Assembly: GCA_046760985.1 (NCBI GenBank)
Contig: JBHIFE010000032.1
Span: 1-14,429 of the forward strand
Direction of reading: 5' to 3'
DNA length: 14,429 nucleotides
From: JBHIFE01 sp046760985
Lineage (GTDB): Bacteria; Chloroflexota; Dehalococcoidia; Dehalococcoidales; RBG-16-60-22
Shown: one piece after another, positions 12,497 to 14,429 of the stretch
How the letters are laid out: each line of letters opens with the position of its first letter
Position numbering within the stretch: position 1 is the stretch's first letter
Notes under the pieces: model-generated
The model's database searches: none
What the model saw: only the letters and a program-made list of their open reading frames with translations
Told to the model about the DNA's origin: nothing
Program-made: the position numbers and the translations under genes

Positions 12497-13156
12497 GTGA
12501 ACATAACAAAGGTCCTCATTGCCGATGACCACGCTACCTTTTCTGAGGGCCTTCAGCGAGTCCTCAGTGAAGAGAAAGACATGCAGGTAGTTGGGGTGGC
12601 TCGTGAGGGTGAACAGGCCGTGCGCATGGCCAAGGAACTCCAACCTGATATCGTCATCATGGATATCGCCATGCCAGTTCTCAATGGTATAGAGGCTACC
12701 CGGCGGATAAAGGAGCTACTGCCCACCACAGCGGTATTGGTACTCAGCGCCTACGGTTACGCGCCTTATGTCTTTTCAGTTCTAGAGGCAGGTGCTGGTG
12801 GTTACCTGCTAAAGAATGTCCCACTACGCGAACTGATTCGCGCTATACGGTCGCTGCGCAGCGGGGAATCTGTATTTGACCAAGCTGTAGCGGAAAAAGT
12901 ACTACGGAATTTGGCTAAAAGCTGGCGTGGTGGGCTGGTAAGCTCCACTCGGCTAAATCCGAGGGAATTGGAAGTAATCAGGTTAGGTGCCAAGGGATTG
13001 TCAAACGACGAGATTGCTGACAGATTAAAAATCAGCCCGCGTACCGTTCAAACGCATTTCACTCATATATTCTCTAAGCTGGAGGTTGGCTCCCGCCTTG
13101 AGGCCATACTGAGATGTCTCAGGGAGGGGTGGCTCCTGCTGGAGGACCTTCCCTAA
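12497..13156 (+). CDS. NarL/FixJ-type response regulator
   Basis: This 219-residue protein is a phosphorylation-controlled transcription factor. The frame is open from 12341, but the GTG at 12497-12499 is the real start: it has AGGAG 9 nt upstream and puts the receiver domain at the very N-terminus. The receiver has the acidic pair Asp10-Asp11 (VLIADDH), the phospho-acceptor Asp56 (VIMDIAMP), the Ser switch in VLVLSAY and the conserved Lys in GYLLKNVP. The C-terminal LuxR-type helix-turn-helix begins LNPRELEVIRLGAKGLSNDE and contains ISPRTVQTHFTHIFSKL, the DNA-reading part. The sensor kinase starts 19 nt after its stop codon, so the two form an operon and presumably a cognate pair. Target genes are not evident in the window; the neighbouring divergent RAM-domain gene is one candidate. 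Confidence 0.95.
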   Translation: MNITKVLIADDHATFSEGLQRVLSEEKDMQVVGVAREGEQAVRMAKELQPDIVIMDIAMPVLNGIEATRRIKELLPTTAVLVLSAYGYAPYVFSVLEAGAGGYLLKNVPLRELIRAIRSLRSGESVFDQAVAEKVLRNLAKSWRGGLVSSTRLNPRELEVIRLGAKGLSNDEIADRLKISPRTVQTHFTHIFSKLEVGSRLEAILRCLREGWLLLEDLP

Positions 13157-13175
13157 GGTCTAGAGGAAACTGGAT

Positions 13176-14237
13176 ATGCAACGTCGTGTTAGTTTTTGGT
13201 TGCAATTTGCTGAACTACCCCGCAATACCAGTAAAAAACATTTGGGTATCGCGGTTGCCCTAGCCCTTGTGGCTGGTTCACTCTATTATATCGGAGATGG
13301 TTTCCCAGGTGGAGACGCTGGCATACTACCTTTATTTCTGTATGGTCAGGCATATCATGAGCTGGTGCTGCTATTGTTTTCTGGCATAGTCATATATGCT
13401 GCCTTTGTCCTACGAATCAGATGGGCTTTAGCCATGTCTTTTACTGGTTTTTTCATAATGTTGCCCCATGTGTTGCTCTTCCCGGCTTATCCTGACCCTA
13501 TGTACCGGTTTTTATCTTGGTTGACGATAAACATACTGCTGGCAATGGCCATCGGTGGGATTCTCAATGCGAGGGAACAACAGCAAATATATCTACGTGA
13601 CATCATCAATGCTCAGGAGCAGGAGCGGCATCGCTTGTCCCGGGAGCTCCACGATGACACGGCCCAGGGGTTAATAGATGCCGGGCATGCTATCGATGAA
13701 ATGCTGGAGCCAACAACACACCTGCCCAGGAATTTAGCGACAAGCTTGCATTCTCTACGGCAAGACATTGATGAGACGCTGGAAAGAACCAGGCGGGCGA
13801 TTCAAGGGCTACAGCCTCCCCTGCTCGATGAAGTAGGCATAAAACCGGCCCTGCTATGGTTGTGTGATAGCCTCTCGGAAGAAAGCGGAATTGAAGTTGA
13901 CACTGATATCGATTTATCGGAAGAGCGATTAACGCAAGAGGCTAAGATTGTGCTGTTTCGTGTGACCCAGGAAGCACTGAATAACATCAAGAAACATTCA
14001 GGGGCAAGTAGAGCAGAGATCGGTCTGAAGGTTAATGAAAACAGAGCCACACTTACCATCAGTGACAATGGTGTGGGTTTTGTACCACCCAGCCGTGGCA
14101 AACTTCGCTCCGAACGGAAATCGGGTCTAATAGGGGTCCAGGAACGGGTAGGGCTGGTTCATGGCTCTTTCGTTTTGCATTCCAAAGTGGGAGAGGGAAC
14201 CACAATTAGAGTAGACATCCCTCTACTGAAAAGGTAG
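13176..14237 (+). CDS. NarL-partner membrane histidine kinase (HisKA_3 type)
   Basis: This 353-residue kinase should sense a signal at the membrane and phosphorylate the upstream-encoded regulator. The N-terminal 130 residues hold about four hydrophobic segments (near 23-40, 62-80, 84-104 and 114-130) with little outside the membrane, so sensing is probably within or at the membrane rather than by a large external domain. A short coiled stretch leads to the HisKA_3 box, RHRLSRELHDDTAQGL, with the phospho-acceptor His159. The ATPase domain shows the N box QEALNNIKKH (near 265-274), the G1 box DNGVGF (297-302), the GLIG turn (317-320) and the last motif GEGTTIRVDIP. The ATG has GAGG about 9 nt upstream. 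All catalytic residues are present. The signal is unknown. Confidence 0.95.
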   Translation: MQRRVSFWLQFAELPRNTSKKHLGIAVALALVAGSLYYIGDGFPGGDAGILPLFLYGQAYHELVLLLFSGIVIYAAFVLRIRWALAMSFTGFFIMLPHVLLFPAYPDPMYRFLSWLTINILLAMAIGGILNAREQQQIYLRDIINAQEQERHRLSRELHDDTAQGLIDAGHAIDEMLEPTTHLPRNLATSLHSLRQDIDETLERTRRAIQGLQPPLLDEVGIKPALLWLCDSLSEESGIEVDTDIDLSEERLTQEAKIVLFRVTQEALNNIKKHSGASRAEIGLKVNENRATLTISDNGVGFVPPSRGKLRSERKSGLIGVQERVGLVHGSFVLHSKVGEGTTIRVDIPLLKR

Positions 14238-14300
14238 TAGATTCCCTAAGTCATGTCAAGTAACCAGCACTGCTTGATTTTCCAGTTTCGAGTGGATAGA

Positions 14301-14429
14301 CTAACTCTTGGGGATGACACGAGCAATTTCAGGTTGAGGAGCTACGGCTGCCTCGCGTATCCTGCAAAGCTCTGTCATCCCTTCTTTACTGGTTACTACC
14401 CTTTGGTCATTGCTTATTCTGCGATTACG
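14301..14429 (-). CDS. Possible 3' end of a gene entering from the right edge
   Basis: A minus-strand frame runs without a stop from the window edge to a TAG at 14301-14303. Its 42 residues read like protein (NRRISNDQRVVTSKEGMTEL, then CRIREAAVAPQPEIARVIPK) and contain no low-complexity bias. If real, it converges on the sensor kinase gene with a 63-nt gap. The stretch is short enough for chance, and it overlaps the imperfect inverted repeat at 14311-14381, so confidence is low. No family is recognised. Confidence 0.3.
   Translation of the reverse strand, partial: RNRRISNDQRVVTSKEGMTELCRIREAAVAPQPEIARVIPKS
14311..14381. repeat. Imperfect inverted repeat near the right edge
   Basis: GGGATGACA (14311-14319) and TGTCATCCC (14373-14381) are perfect inverse copies. 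The match extends inward with small gaps (GAGC and CAGG on one side, CCTG and GCTC on the other), giving arms of about 20 bp around a loop of about 27 nt. A second pair, AGTAACCAG (14259-14267) and CTGGTTACT (14389-14397), encloses it. It could be a terminator-like structure after the kinase gene or a remnant of a small mobile repeat. Confidence 0.4.

Noticed and set aside
12304..12519. N-terminal extension of the RAM-domain protein
   Set aside because: These 72 codons lie antisense to the leader and start of the response regulator and do not match the Lrp/AsnC fold.
1..14429. tRNA, rRNA and CRISPR arrays
   Set aside because: No cloverleaf with a T-arm motif, no ribosomal RNA sequence and no regularly spaced long repeats were seen on reading either strand. 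The CCTTTCGAA block has motifs too short and too irregular for CRISPR.

Overview
The window most resembles a chromosomal segment of an anaerobic Chloroflexota bacterium of the Dehalococcoidia type. This is a judgement from protein style, not a database result. It rests on the small zinc-ribbon protein with the pattern CPKCGGN...LDRDYYG...CLQC, the HtrA lipoprotein with two loop-rich PDZ domains, the NarL-type two-component pair, and the mix of ATG, GTG and TTG starts behind AGGAGG-like ribosome binding sites.

Left part (1 to about 3500) looks like one end of an integrated and partly decayed mobile element. On the minus strand lie an XRE-type repressor, a possible 34-residue coupling ORF, and a large serine recombinase. 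A promoter and operator region (about 2120-2250) faces both ways from the repressor. To its right are small unrecognised plus-strand ORFs. One has an in-frame TAG with coding-like sequence beyond it, and another looks split by a frameshift. A 130-bp block of repeated CCTTTCGAA-type motifs (2581-2713) is the least explained structure in the window.

Middle (3600-6750) holds secreted or membrane proteins on the minus strand: a lipoprotein with Asp-box beta-propeller motifs, a chagasin-type (I42) protease-inhibitor lipoprotein, several membrane ORFs under 50 codons that do not appear in a length-filtered gene call, and a secreted 122-126 residue protein of unknown role. A perfect 9-bp hairpin followed by T8 lies at 6426-6460.

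Right part (6837-14237) is housekeeping-like. The minus strand carries a Cys-rich protein joined to a CLC chloride channel/transporter by a 1-nt stop/start overlap, then an HtrA protease lipoprotein, a zinc-ribbon protein and galT, which has its own clear promoter. Further right, a stand-alone Lrp/AsnC-type ligand-binding (RAM) protein on the minus strand diverges from a plus-strand operon encoding a NarL-type response regulator and its membrane histidine kinase. The last 130 bp may hold the 3' end of another minus-strand gene and also contain an imperfect inverted repeat.

No rRNA, tRNA or CRISPR array was recognised. The best candidates for something undescribed are the 2581-2713 repeat block with its surrounding small genes, the Cys-rich partner of the CLC protein, and the cluster of tiny membrane proteins at 5648-6159.
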